Assembly: GCA_964030475.1 (NCBI GenBank)
Contig: CAXIPT010000002.1
Span: 12,130,426-12,194,425, forward strand
Source of the DNA: Tethya wilhelma
Lineage: Eukaryota > Porifera > Demospongiae > Tethyida > Tethyidae
Length of the DNA stretch: 64,000 nt
Direction of reading: 5' to 3'
Shown piece by piece: positions 38,482-51,415 of this stretch. The position numbers and the translations under genes were made by a program. Positions within the stretch are counted from its first letter, which is position 1; the number at the start of each line of letters is the position of its first letter. The notes beneath the pieces were generated by a model that saw nothing but the letters and a program-made list of their open reading frames with translations, did no database searches and was not told the origin of the DNA.

Positions 38482-38784
38482 ACCCCATGCATGCATCTAT
38501 ATATAAATATTATACAGACTTTAAGATTTTTTCCCAATGAACTTTCATCCCATGCATGTGTGCAACATAGGGTCACGATCACTGCATGGAAGTATATAAT
38601 TAATGCGAGCTCACTGTATAATATAGTACTGTTTGACGGGTTTGCAACCTTATCAACAAATAAGCATGCACCTATATGCGAGATGTATTTTGTCTACGGG
38701 ACAGTCGGTCCATTCCTACTATACGTACTACCGTACGTATGATACACATAATACCGTATAGCGGGTATTTTTCGTGGGGTAAAA

Positions 38785-38785
38785 N
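38785..38785. other. Single-N assembly join
   Basis: The last 90-100 bases to the left nearly match 43537-43637, including the GTATAGCGGGTATTTTTCGT start of a palindromic element. Confidence 0.8.
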
Positions 38786-40923
38786 TACTCTTCTTGAAGT
38801 ATGAAGACATGAAAAAAGATCTTTCCACGGCTGTTGCTAGCATTGCTCAATTTATTGGGTGTAATGGCTAGTACATATTGCTTGTTATAGCACTGGTGAA
38901 AGAGTATGGCATAATTATACAAGAGACACTTGACTTGGCTGAATTGGTTGTTGACAGAATTAATACTTGTTGATTTCTTTGATCATGAGTCTGCAGTTAT
39001 TCTCATTACTGCTCAGGCAGGACTCCATTGATTCTCTCTTGCCAGTTAACAGTTACTCTCCTGGCCACCTACGCCCGGGGTTTCAGCATCATGCATGCGT
39101 TGAATCTTAGCAGCTAGCTGTTGTATCAGTTCTGAGTTATCAGTCGGCAGTTCAATAGCTTCAGGGTTTTGCAGTTTAGAGCCTCTCACTGGTGGCTGCT
39201 CTAGCTTCTGCTCTTGTTATCCAGTAGTATTGACATCCATCCATACACCCAACATTACTGCAGTAGTTTCAAGCTGTGAAACTATTCAGTTTGCTTGCTG
39301 TTCACTGCGTATAAATTTATCATTATGTGTGCTATGATTTTAGCTGACAAACTGATTAACATAGTGATATAGTGAGCTTACCTTCGTGTAGGTTGTTGCC
39401 ACCTGTAGTAAAATGTGCATTAGCTTTTCGCCGTGCCTATCTTACATAGACACTTCCAGTCGGACTGTCCAGGCAGTCCAGTTCAGTTCTCAGTCCTTCA
39501 GTGGCTTTCTGTTCGGTGTGCGCGCGCGCGAGGCCAGTGTTGACAATTTTCAGGGCTTTGCAATTTTTCATAGACACATGGCATGGCATGCGGTTAATTT
39601 GGAACAATTAGAATATAGTTCGTATTTACGGAAAGCGGTCGGTCGGACGATTACATCACTATATATATATATATATATACAGACATACAAATCCCTCGTT
39701 CGACACGCTTATGTGGGGCTCGCTCATGCTCGCCCCAACAAAATGTTGGCCACTATAAAAAAAATCTAGTCAAACAAAATTAAACCTTCAAAGTTGCTCA
39801 GAGGCTCTTACTGACAGATTACCAACTGCATGCAAGGCCTAAAACGCACCAAAACTTTCCTCAACACTCGTAGTGAGCGCTATTGGGAAGCCACCATAGT
39901 GCTATTTTTGTTCTCTAACGTACTTACGTACGTACGTACGTACTTACTTCGTAACTGACGGCTTACTTGAAAAGGATTTCCAGAGAACCAGAATGTGTTG
40001 AGCCAACTTTGACAACACAAAGTAGGTTCTTTTCATGGGTACTACATTCCTTGATACTCTTTTCAACCTCAAATAGGCCTAAACAAAAACTAGAAAGCTT
40101 TGAAACTTAGTGTATAAATTCATGTACTACAATGCAGCCATCTTTGTAGGTAGAGTTCAAAGGTCATTAATTATTCTCCACGTGCCCTTATTCTGCGCAT
40201 GCGCATTAGCTTCCTCCAGCATAATGAATAAAATGCATGTAGCTAGCCGTGGCTGCTACTCAAGCTTTTTGTTGGGACTCGCCAGTCTCTGATAGTCCCC
40301 ACACTGTAGTGTTGAAAAAAGTGAATGAACAAGTAGAAAAAATTTTTAAAAAATAAGTAGTGTAGGAATGGGCAGTGCAGTAAAAAGCATTGGAACAAGG
40401 CATGTCTCAATTTCGGCACATGACTACTTCATTTTTTATGCCCATGCAACTCTTGGCCGGCAGTTCAGTTTAAGTTGCCTGTCTTAATTGTTATGGTTTA
40501 CTCCACTGCTTAGCCAACTGATTAGATTGAACCAACACAACACAAAGCTATGGTATTGCATATATGACACTGAAGATCCATATTAGAGATATCAATCAAG
40601 AATAAATCAAAAATGAAGTAGTCATGTGCCGAAATTGAGACATGCCTTGTTCCAATGCTTTTTACTGCACTGCCCATTCCTACACTACTTATTTTTTTAA
40701 AATTTTTTCTACTTGTACCATATACTGGTGCTGGCACGTTATTATAGGCGCATCTCACATATAGGTGCATGCTTATTTGTTGATAAGGTTGCGAACCCGT
40801 CAAACAGTTAATGCAGTGACGTGTTGCACACATGCATGGGATGAAAGTTCATTGGGAAAAAATCTTAAAGTCTGTACAATATTTAGATATACGGGGTTCG
40901 CACATACACACACACATACACAT

Positions 40924-40958
<35 letters not shown>

Positions 40959-41593
40959 CACACATGCACACACACACGCACACATGCCCGCACAACTTTG
41001 TTTATGCATAAGTATAATTATGCACACATGCACACACACATATATAATTATATACATGGTAGCCATATCTAATGGTGATGGTAGCAGTCTATCCGCTGGA
41101 TCAATCACTGGGATTGTTGTTGGAGTTGCCATACCTTTGGGCATTGGCATCATCGTAATCTGCACTGTATGCTGTGCTACTAGAGCAACTGGAAATAGAA
41201 GTCGTAGAAGAAGACATGTACACACAAGCCCTCAAGTGATCACATCTACTGCTCAACCAACAGTTGCTACAACAGCCTTCACTGCAACTCCCTGGCCCGG
41301 GCCCTATCCCACTCAGGCTTATCCCACAGCTCCTCTTCAACAACCACCTGCTCCATACACACCGAAACCTGACTCAGCACTCTATTCACAGGAACCACCT
41401 CCCTATTCTAGCGCACAGCAGTATCCCTCATACCCCCAGCAGCCTCCACAGCCATACCTTGAAACTCAGACTGGAACTGAACCTTACCCAATCAATGATC
41501 CAGCATCATATCTGCCTCCTGCTGATGTGCCTGCTTTTCCCCCATCAACTAATCCCAACTATCTTCAAACAGAAGCCGGTAGTCCTGGCTATC
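38786..41593. other. Inverted, probably second-haplotype segment
   Basis: The plus-strand sequence 40751-41593 is the reverse complement of 37813-38685 with scattered substitutions and small indels. It includes a plus-strand copy of the S3 TM/tail exon from about 41061 (ISNGDGSSLSAGSITGIV) to 41593, where it stops at the N right where the 30-bp repeats would begin. The rest is intergenic sequence with the 1-kb repeat at 39735-40720. It looks like an allelic contig placed in the wrong orientation. Confidence 0.75.
39735..40720. repeat. 1-kb interspersed repeat, copy 1, with long inverted-repeat end
   Basis: Homologous to 48255-49235 and 60722-61725. The outer 600 bases share words such as GAGCCAACTTTGACAACACA. 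The inner 380 bases are a foldback: TAGTGTAGGAATGGGCAGTG at about 40360 is repeated in reverse orientation near 40690 over about 110 bases. No transposase frame. Confidence 0.85.
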
Positions 41594-41594
41594 N
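41594..41594. other. Single-N assembly join
   Basis: It ends the inverted segment in the middle of the S3 tail coding sequence. Confidence 0.85.
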
Positions 41595-41872
41595 CTCATT
41601 CCCACATAACCTACTAGGCTCCCCTTTCACAGTGAGTATGTAGGGGAGAGCCTGCAACGAGTCTATTCCCACATGCAAAACTATATGCGCATGGGCTTGC
41701 TCGTGCTCGCCCCACTCCATGCTTGCATGCCACTAGTATTGTGTCTATGGGACAGTCGGCCCATTCCTACTATATGTACTACCGTACGTATGATACTACA
41801 AGTTGTAACGTACAGGGCATGGCTAGGCAATTCGGAATTTCATGTGTATGAATATATAACACTATACAGGGG

Positions 41873-42257
41873 TGTAGCCAGGATTTAGAGTAAGGGGGTG
41901 CTAAAACTGTGCACGCGGAGCGCGGCGAAAATTTTGGGGTGCCACGCCCACTTTTGGGTCACGTGACTGATACCACGACTTTTGAACTATTGCTGGAAGC
42001 AAGCTGCTGAGCGCTTTCGATCGACCTAGCGTGAATTAAACGGTTCTGAAGTTTGTTTATCAAGAGCTCAGACATAGATGAGCTTGGAAAAAATAGCTTC
42101 AAGTACAAACCAACAAACATGACATTGTAAGAAATAGAGATTTTTAAAGGCTTGATTACTGATTAATAAATCCAATTATTAATGGTTTTTGCGCTTCCGC
42201 TCAGTGGCAAAGGGGGTGCTCGAGCACCCTGAGCACCCCCCTGGCTACGCCCCTGAC
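41873..42257. repeat. Foldback element GGGGTGTAGCCAGG...CCTGGCTACGCCCC
   Basis: The left end AGGGGTGTAGCCAGGATTTA and the right end CCCCTGGCTACGCCCCTGAC are inverted repeats. Inner arms GGGGGTGCTAA and GAGCACCCCC also pair. About 385 bases, non-coding. Confidence 0.8.
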
Positions 42258-42421
42258 TATAGGCGATGCAATGCATTGTTGGGGTGAGTATGAGCAAGCT
42301 GGAAGTTCAATTGGCTCTAATAAGTTGACTCTTTCATTAAGTCAATTTGTCCTATTGATTTTGGTATGGTGCATGGTTTAACTTAGGAGCTTCACAAGTG
42401 TTTAATTGTCTTGGCATCTAC

Positions 42422-43303
42422 TACAGTAAAACCTCTTAGAGCGGACAGTCCGAGAAGCGGACACACTCCCTAGAGCGGACAAAGTTCTAGTCACGGATTG
42501 AAAATACCATACTTATAGTACATTAGCAACCTCCGAGAAGCGACCACCTCTAAACTCCGGACAGCGGACACATTCTTTGGTCCCAAAGCGTTCTTTCAAC
42601 GTGTTCCTACCTCCAAAAAGCGGACACTCCGGAAACCACACCTCTACATTGAGCAGCTCCTCCCAAAATTTGATCTAATTAAACGCATGCACTATAACAA
42701 AGTAATTTTAAAACATCAGCTGCTGAGCTTGAGAGACATGAGAGAGAGTTGTCAAGCTCGAGGTCAAGCTGTCCGCTGAAGTTTAACCATAGATAATAGA
42801 ATATAGGTGCTGTTTAAAGTTTAGTTAATGCCTGTAGACTAGTAAGTCCTTGTCAAAGAAAATCTAGCTACTGTACTAAACCATGCAGTCCACTGAGATG
42901 ACTACTGCCGAGTAACCTGCCAGTGAGTCAAGTGATAACCTTTTTTGGACATAGTGTTTAAGCCTTGTCAATCCGATCAACTTATGTTTTAAGTATTAAC
43001 TCAAGTCAAACTACTCTTCATGAGTATTATAGGTACTAAAATAAACAAATAGCTATACTGAACTAATTGTCATGTCAGTATGCATATAATCATTCTGGCC
43101 ACAGCTCTATCACAAACTTAACCTTGATTCACTGCATAATACTGTAGTAAGAAGTCACATAGAACAGTTTAAAAACATTAAAATCACAATAGGGGTGTAT
43201 ATAAGGCAAATATTGGACAACCTCCCAGAAGAGGACAACCTCCGAAGAAAGGACAAAGGACGCTGTCCCAAAGTGTCCTCTCTTCGGAGGTTCGACTGTA
43301 TAC
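42422..43303. repeat. Non-autonomous pogo/Tigger-like DNA transposon
   Basis: It begins ACAGTAAAACCTCTTAGAGC and ends with CTTCGGAGGTTCGACTGTAT. This is the CAGTxxAACCTC inverted terminus typical of the pogo/Tigger branch of Tc1-mariner elements, with TA at the borders. Internal sub-repeats (AGCGGACA, CTCCGAGAAGCGxCCACC) are numerous. No transposase frame survives. Confidence 0.75.
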
Positions 43304-43603
43304 GTATACATGGCTTCCATCCGCTGGAAATCGTGTTCAAGTTTGTCAGTTAGGAAGGAAGAAAACAAATTGCACTGTTCTGGCTTCCCACCAGCACTTT
43401 CACCAGAGTGCTCTAGAAAGTTTCTGTGAGTTTTGTTGATGCATGCTGTTAGAAAACTATCTAAGGGAGGTTTTAATCCATGTCTGAAAGTTTATAGCTG
43501 TCATTCTCTGAAAGTTTACGAGCATAAACATTTTGTATTGTGTCTATGGGACAGTCGGTCAATTCCTACTATACGTACTACCGTACGTATGATACACATA
43601 ATA

Positions 43604-43826
43604 CCGTATAGCGGGTATTTTTCGTGGGGTAAAATTTTCGTGGTTTTTGTGGTTGACTGACGAACCACGAAATATTTACCACGAATAGAGGCTGGGGTGT
43701 AGTTAATCCATACGTGCCGTACGTGACCAGAGCGTGACCATGAAATTTTTTCCACGAATCAGCGAAATTTTCAAAGACCACGAAAATTTTACCCCCCCCC
43801 CTGAAAAATACCCGCTATATGGTATA
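43604..43826. repeat. Palindromic MITE, same family as 5395-5594
   Basis: The left end ACCGTATAGCGGGTATTTTT mirrors the right end AAAAATACCCGCTATATGGT. The interior has complementary AAAATTTTCGTGG and CCACGAAAATTTTA blocks. Non-coding. Confidence 0.85.
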
Positions 43827-43895
43827 TAATATTATATCCTATTTAGTGTATGCATTAGTGGAAAAAAAATTTAAAAGTCTTGTAGGTAACTCACA

Positions 43896-46800
43896 TCCAC
43901 AGCTGACACCAGCATCCTCTGAATGGCCACAGTCGTGAACACCATAGGCACTTTTGCTACAGCTACTCAATGAATATTCATAACTACCACAGTTTACTTC
44001 ATCCAACCAAATCGGTCCACTTCCCTGACCAAAATAAGCAGAAGAATATGCAGTAGCACCTATAGATTATTCAGTGGGAATAATAATAGCGCAATTTTAT
44101 ATTATACATGATTATCGACCTAAAACTCAATTGATATACTGATTACAATAGTAAATTAGACCTGAAGTAGAGTATCCAAGTTGTCGACACACTACGCTAG
44201 CATCATCATCATCCCAGCTGTCATCACAGATTGTACCCCACTGGTTGTTGTAACAGATCTCAACTGTTCCTCTGTAACTGCTGTAGCTCCCAACAAGTCT
44301 TACATCACCATTAGTATAACAATACGAGGAAGAGGCAGTAGTATATGCCGTATATGGATAGTAAGTAGTAGTATATGCTATATATATATATAGATAGATA
44401 TATATATAGATTATAATAAGGATTATAATTATTATTGGGTCTGTTTTGTTACAACTATAAATTGAACACAATGTGTGATGATGCATCATACCATATTGAT
44501 GGGGATTTTAATTTGATGGTTTGACAGTCAAAGTCTGAATCGTCAAATTTAAATCTGCAATATTTGGGCGCCGTATAATTATGAATGTATTATGCCTACA
44601 CGCAAATTGTTAAATTTAAATTCGTCAGTACTTTTATTTTACGTTCTGCGGAGCAAACTGTCAAATTTTTTGACCGTCAATAGTTTCCGGCTGCTCCCCC
44701 CAATATAGTTCACATGACTTCCTGTTGTGTTGTGTTGTGTCACTGAGAAAAAATTCTTAAGTGTGCTAAACGTGGCAACACAATGTAATGTATCAAATGG
44801 AACACTTAAAATTTGACTTTTTTCTAAAGTCTCAGCTAGATCCGTCAATGTTGCGTTGCATGCTGTGTTGCCAGTCAAAAGTATTAAGCAATGCAACATA
44901 TTGTATGTAAACCCACCTTAATTTAATGTTCAAAGTGCATATTATAATTATTATAGTATACATGGGAAACAACAACAAAAAAAAACATATGCATGCAGGT
45001 AACTCACTTCTACAGCTGACACCAGCATCCTCTGAATGGTCACAGTTGTGAACACCATAGGCACTTTTGCTACAGCTACTCAATGAAAAGTCGTAACTAC
45101 CACAGTTTACATCATCCAACCAAATCGGTCCACTTCCTTGACCAAAATAAGCAGAAGAATATGCAGTAGCTCCTATATATTCAGTGGGAATATCGCAATA
45201 ATAACGACTTACATGCATATTATTATACAATTTTCAAACTCAATAGTTTGAGACCTGAAGTAGAGTATCCAAGTTGTCGACACACTACTCTAGCATCAGC
45301 ATTATCCCAGCTATCATCACAGATTGTACCCCACTGGTTGTTGTAACAGATCTCAACTGTTCCTCTGTAACTGCTGTAGCTCCCAACAAGTCTTACGTCA
45401 CCATTAGTATAACAATACGAGGAAGAGGCAGTAGTAGCTATAGGGGTATAATAAGAAGTAGTAAATGCTATTATAGAACAAATAATAATTTTATAGTACT
45501 ATAATTGGGTCATGCAGTTTTGTTACTAACTGTGAAGTAAACAGGCACAATGTGTGATGATGCTTTATAGTGCATGTTTACAGGTTCATGACCTTTATAA
45601 TTTTATTCATATGCATAGGAATGGGCCTCGGCCCTCTTAAAATACAAGTATGAAGCCATACTGCATGCAAGCTAATCCTTGTATATTATAACATTATACT
45701 GAAAGGTCGTGAACTTGTCAAACAGTTGTAACACAGCCAGTATTATATGGTGGTTCAACACTCTCGATCCTTTTACTATTATGATAAATTATAGTATCTC
45801 TTGATGGTAACTATATATAAAGCAGATTTATATAGGTGCATGGTAGCATAGTCTATCCCATGCATGCATCCTAAAGTTACAACCTGTGGGCTCAGTGAGT
45901 TAGTGTACTATGGTATATTCCCAATAAGATCCACTTAACATACTGTATGTTAGAGACCATAACTCATGACACTATCCGTTATTGATCGTGTACATATTAT
46001 GTGCAGTTACAATTATTGTTATTGTGTTCACATTATTAAATATTCATGTTTGTGCATAGTATAAAAAGCACCTTTTCAGGGCTCAATTGTCTCAGTATGT
46101 ATTTCACTAGAAAGAAAAAAAATTGCTATCAACCTTACTTGAACATTGACTGCTGGAGTGGGGCCCGTAACTACGAGAACTTCTGAATTACTTACACTGT
46201 AATCTGATTGAGCTGCAATGATTTTTGCAGCAGAACAAGTTGTAAACTTGTAATATGTAGGATTGCAACCTCCAACTTCCTATTTTTTGGCAGAAGTCAC
46301 TGCTCCTGACTATACCAGCACTCTGCGGCATGCATCCATTCTAAACCTATTTCTAGATAATGCACACTACATATAGTACTGATGATAGGGCATAATTGAT
46401 GGGTGTGGTTTCAAAAGCCGAAGCGCTCAGAGATACACAAAACCCTCCATTTTGCCCCATATATAAACAGTCATCTGCATGCTTTCTTGCGAGGGCACAA
46501 TTTCACCTGTCTACTATGCACTTGTCTATCCTTTACGTCATTTACATGAAGTTGACGACCAGGCCATCTGCATTGCTTTTTTTGCAAAAAAGTTAAGCTA
46601 TGGGAGGGGCATGGGATCGAGGCTATAATTATAATGTGAGATAATATTTTTCCTGACATTGGTGGCATATGCTGTGCATATAATAAGCATGATTGGAATG
46701 CAACTGCATGCATTTCAGCCAGTCTGTATGCTTCCCATCTTAATTCTCTTAATTTGGAGATTCAACTACAATAATTGCATGGGCACGTGACTTACGTATA

Positions 46801-47346
46801 TCTCCACATCTGACACCAGCATCCTCTCCATGGACACAGTTGTGATCACCATAGGTACTTCTCCTACAGTTACGCAGCGAATATTCATATCCATTACAGG
46901 CCACGTCGTCTAACCATATCGGTCCACTTCCTCGACCAAAATAAGCATTTGAATAGGCAGTAGCACCTGTTTAGTAAGAGCATATATAACCATATGAAGT
47001 TATTATGCACAGTATTGCATGGCAATACAATGCAGCATGCATGCACTGTGAATTCATGATTGTTCCGGTATGCATACATGTGCATGAGTTAACACTATAA
47101 TATTATATTATTAGACAAGAGCCCTAGCTGACTATACTGGTATGATGCACGTATATTCAGAAATTCCTAACCTGAAGTAGAGTATCCAAGTTGTCGACAC
47201 ACTACTTCAGCATTGTCATCATCCCAGCCATCATCACAGATGGTACCCCACTGGTTGTTGTAACAGATCTCAACTCTTCCTTCATAGCTGTAACTACCTT
47301 CAACTAGTCTTAGAGCACCAGATGAAGAGCAGTATTCAGATGAAGC
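43896..47346 (-). CDS. SRCR receptor gene S4, three canonical SRCR domains
   Basis: Six exons form three group A SRCR domains. First halves: about 47346-47172, 45436-45257 and 44340-44162. Second halves: about 46969-46798, 45173-45007 and 44061-43896. The first halves read [15 protein letters not shown] and [12 protein letters not shown]. The second halves read [22 protein letters not shown], the classical animal SRCR signature, and differ from the PIWLDNLGC type in S2, S5 and S6. Domains 2 and 3 are nearly identical, so one arose by recent duplication. The likely leader exon is at 50224-50146 and the likely TM/tail exon is S3 (38358-37532), which would make one gene. Confidence 0.85.
46390..46735. 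repeat. Dispersed repeat fragment, also at 49400-49810
   Basis: Shared words include CATGCTTTCTTGC, ATCCTTTACGTCA, GACCAGGCCATCTGC, a TTTTTTGCAAAAAA core, and AAGCATGATTGGAATGCAACTG, in the same order in both places. Both copies lie in S4 introns or flanks. Confidence 0.7.
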
Positions 47347-47588
47347 TGTGGTGGTTATGATAGATAAAAGTCTTCATGCAAATCACATATTAATATTAAT
47401 TTTATGAACTTTTTTGCATGGGAATGAGCCCAGTACTACGTGATATCCAAGAGAATAATATGTAAAAATATATTTTCCGAAAATTAATTTCAAACTTGAT
47501 TATTAGCTATATATGGCTCTATCTGACAGCATCCAGCACGTGACTTTAACCTCGTTCCCAGGCTCCCCCCTTCAGATACTAGAATACA

Positions 47589-47927
47589 GCAACGTTGTTT
47601 TAGTTAAACCTCAAAACCCTTAGTTAGTCAGTATTGATTAGTTTCTAAACTTCAAGAAAAATTTTAGCTAGTTTTAGTTTAGTTAGTAACTAAAAATTAA
47701 TGTAAAAAAGACCTAACTATATATAAATTATAAGGATTTTAGTTTAATAGTTAACTAACTAAAATTAGCCATTTTTGGGCATTTTTTGACTTAGTTTAAT
47801 TACTATTTTGACCAACTCTTTATGAATTTAGTTTTAGTTAGTTAAAAAAAGGCCATTTTGGCTAAAACTAAGGGGTTTTAGTGTACATTTAGTTTTAGTT
47901 AACTAAAACAACATTGTACTAGCTGCT
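47589..47927. repeat. AT-rich palindromic element in S4
   Basis: The left end AACGTTGTTTTAGTTAAAC and the right end TTAGTTAACTAAAACAACATTG are inverted repeats. The interior repeats TTAGTTAGT/ACTAACTAA words in both orientations. About 340 bases, non-coding. Confidence 0.85.
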
Positions 47928-48254
47928 ATACAGTGAGACCAGACAGACAATATAGAAGAAAAAGGGGAGAGCCTGGTTGCCATGTTCACGTGAGAGATAT
48001 CATTGGCGAATACAGTGTATGGTAGAGTATATACATATATAAATGCTCTTTCCCAGGTTTTTCCTAACAGTTTTTAAAACTAAAAGGACTCTACCTGTGA
48101 GTCTGTGAGATCGAGACAGGAGGGTCATGCAGGTAAGGGAAAAAGAAAGTAGTCAACTAGGAGGCTTGGCTTGTTGTGTTTAGCAGTAGTTCATTTCACA
48201 ATGTTGTAGGTTAGTAAGACTCGCTTGGGGTGTCATGATGGCTACTATCATGCA

Positions 48255-49235
48255 TACCTACGGTAGTACGTACAGTAGGATCCAGAATGGGCCGAATGTC
48301 CCATAGACACAATACAAAATGTTTATGATCATAAATGATCTAGCAAAACAAAATTAGGTCTTCAAATTAACTTGCTCAGAGACAGATTACCAATTGCATG
48401 CAAGGCCTAAAACTCACAGAAACTTTCTTTAGCACTCATACAGAGAGCTATTGGAAGCCACAATAGTGCCATTTTTTGTTCTGCTAACGTACTTATACGT
48501 ACTTACTAACTGACTTACTTGAAAAGCATTTCCAGAGAACCAAAAGCCAACTTTGACAGTACAAAGTAAGTTCTTTTCATAGGTACTACATTCCTTGATA
48601 CTTGTTTTAATCACAAATAAGCCTAAACAAAAACTATAGGAAGCTTTGAAACTGAGAGTATAAATTCATCAGTGTACTTCAATGTAGCCATCTTCTTGTA
48701 GAGTTCAAAGGTCATTGATTATCCATGTGGCATTTAATGCGCATGCAGATTAGCTATTCAAGCAGACAATGTAGCTTCTACTCAGATAACTCAAGCTTTT
48801 TGTAGGGACTAACCAGTCTCTGATAGTCTCCTCACTGTAATGTTGAAAAAAGTGAATGAACAAGTAGTAGGAAAAAAAACATTGTAGGAATGGGCAGTGC
48901 TGTAAAAGTATACTGGAACAAGGCATGTCTCAATTTCAGCACATGACTACTTCATTTTTTGTGCTCATGTCTTGCCTGCTGTACTTTATTCCACTTTAAA
49001 TTTTAGCTGAGTAATAAGATTGGCAGGAATTTGAAATATTAATTTTACTATGATACTTGTGATACTGATAAGCTATTCAAGTACAGAGCATTCTTTGAAC
49101 AATTTAGGCTACGATAATTAGCTACATAATATATGAGGGATCAAAAATGAAAATGAAGTAGTCACGTGCCGAAATTGAGACATACCTTGTTCCAGTACTT
49201 TTTACAGCACTGCCCATTCCTACACTGTTTATTGT
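48255..49235. repeat. 1-kb interspersed repeat, copy 2
   Basis: It begins with GGTAGTACGTACAGTAGGAT and GGGCCGAATGTCCCATAGAC, shared with 60730-60790 and, reversed, with 38690-38740, 41735-41790 and 43537-43590. The inner foldback (about 48880-48960 against 49150-49230) shares TGTAGGAATGGGCAGTGCTG. Confidence 0.85.
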
Positions 49236-50145
49236 TTTGTAACTGACATATATAGCCTCGAGGATTCATGCCTAGTCTTTTGAGTTACTTTCAAGCTAAT
49301 CGAGTCTATAGACAATGAATTCTGCTAATTTAGTCTGGTTTTAATTAGCCTACTGGCTTTATTTTTCTGCTACAAAATCTTGAGCAAATCTTGAGCAAAA
49401 GCCATACAAATTCAGCTATTGTGAAGTGAGCACTAGTAACATCATCATGCTTTCTTGCATGGGCACAGTTTTTACCTCTCCATACCACTCAGTTGTCTAT
49501 TATCCTTTATGTCACTTATGTCATGTTATACGTGAGATTGGCGACCAGGCCCTCTGCCATGCTTTTTTGCAAAAAAAAAAAAAGTTTCAGGAGGGGCCTG
49601 GGACATATTAGATGATATAGATACGTGTCTATATTATCTATGCTTATAACGTTTCCCCACTATGGTTATAGCTGTTCTTGAGACCGGGAGATATGATGAG
49701 AGTGCACCCATAATTATAAATTAGCAATCCCTGACATTGGGGAAATATGCAGTGGGTAAGTAAGCATGATTGGAATGCAACTGCATTAGCAGCCAGTCTC
49801 TGTGTCTCCTGACCCTTCAACCCTTTAGGAAGGGTCAATCTACTGTAGTACACTGTGGGTAGTTAAACAAACTTTGCCAAAAAACCTGTATAGTCTGGTT
49901 GACTGATATTAATTTTATTGATACTACAACCTTAAAAACTGCTTGGCTCTCGGTGACCCATGCACATGCATCGGCAAGTCGAGCAAATTTAAATTATTAT
50001 CACTCAGCACGGCACACACTCACAGGCTCAGCCCGGCACACACCGTGACCGTACCATGCACATACACACATACACCACCACCACCACCACCACCATCCGC
50101 ACTGATTAGTGGCGTGGCCATGATGATCATATTATCATCTCTTAC

Positions 50146-50224
50146 TTTGTCCTTGAGCGAAGTATACAGAGTGTGTAGAAAACAGCAAGCAAGCCAGGAC
50201 CGTCCATATGGTCACAGCCACCAT
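50146..50224 (-). CDS. Signal-peptide exon of an SRCR gene (probably S4)
   Basis: ATG at 50224. It reads MVAVTIWTVLACLLF, then VYFAQGQ, then a GTAAGA donor. This is the same leader type as at 28921, 56521 and 62716. With S5 already having its own leader at 56521, this one is free for S4 (next SRCR exon at 47346). A CACC/CCA repeat lies just upstream of the ATG side at 50078-50098. Confidence 0.8.
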
Positions 50225-50394
50225 GATTTTTTCCCCCCCGGCGTATATAGAATACTCAGAGAATACTGGCACGCGGCAGACTCCACCTATAAATATTACG
50301 GCTCCTGAGCACGCCGCTCACAACTTCACAAGTACACTAGCTGACATCAACCTGCCAAAAAAACAAACGGCATAGATATACAGACAGTAACAGT

Positions 50395-51415
50395 TGAACT
50401 TGTGGTGTGTATGGAGCAGGTGCATGGCTGTTGACGATGAGCTGTGGGATAGGGCCTTGTTCCTGTGACTGCCCCGGCGGAGGCCTGAGTTGTTGCATGG
50501 CTAGAAATTAATTAGCTTTCAGGAATTCACTACTTAGCTATAATATTCAATATTCAGTTTGCTACTATATCTACATGATCTACACCATTTTCCATGTATT
50601 ATGACATGCATTTATGAATAAATTACGTTAATTAGCTAAAAAATCGAAAATTTTCGCTATTTTGTACCTCCCGTCGTTAGGCCAGTATTGGAGTTCAGAG
50701 TTCAGACTTACCGTATTTCGATGCTCCTACTCTTGCTCTACAAGAATCTTCAGCGCAAAATTGCATAGAGTGTGTAATTTTGAAATTATGGATAAATAGA
50801 TGAAGGTGGTGCAAAGGTCAAAGTATTACTACTACTCTGAACGGTTGCAAGATTGACATGATTTATTCAACCACCTGGCGTTAGGCTAAATTTCACAGCG
50901 CTAAGAAACTATTTACATTATTATGGTCCCAAAGAGTTGAACTTTCAAGATCTTCAGCGCAAAATTTGCTAAGGTTAGATAAAATGAAGCTAAACATCAT
51001 AGAATATTAATTTAGTATAGTAGCTAGTACAAACTGAAGTGAGCAGCTGCCACTTGTTTTTTCTACAACTCATTTGCATATTACCAGCTATTTCTGCCCA
51101 TGGTTGACTGTAGTGTAAAGACTCGGTGTTGTAGTGACTGTTGGTTGAGTCACCGTGGTAGTAGATGTGATCACTTGGCCATGGGGTACTGTGTGTTTTC
51201 ATCCACATCTGCTTCCAGTCACTCCAGTAGCACAGAGGACTATATATGTTTCAGTATATCTATATAATCAAACCTATGTCCATGCTATAGTATTCAGCCA
51301 CCCCCCACACAAATTTTCTGGATCAGTGCCTGCTGTACCCCATTCATTGTTGAATAAGATCTCCAAAAGACCAGAATTGGTATCATAAGTACTGACTAGC
51401 CTAAGAGAACCACCT
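50395..51415 (-). pseudogene. SRCR receptor relic
   Basis: Three unlinked scraps. A tail-like piece at about 50505-50398 is frameshifted and has SQEQGPIPQ where intact genes have SQEPRPYPTQ. A juxtamembrane-like piece at about 51240-51125 reads TTVTQPTVTT. An SRCR first half at about 51412-51300 reads GGSLRLVS, then LLEILFNNEWGTAGTD, where the CDD cysteine is lost, and it stops before ACRQLG. No complete reading frame remains. Its order (tail pieces before the SRCR half) matches an intact minus-strand gene. Confidence 0.7.

Noticed and set aside
39413..39769. 118-residue plus-strand frame
   Set aside because: It spans an (AT)n stretch and the start of the 1-kb repeat. No domain is recognised.
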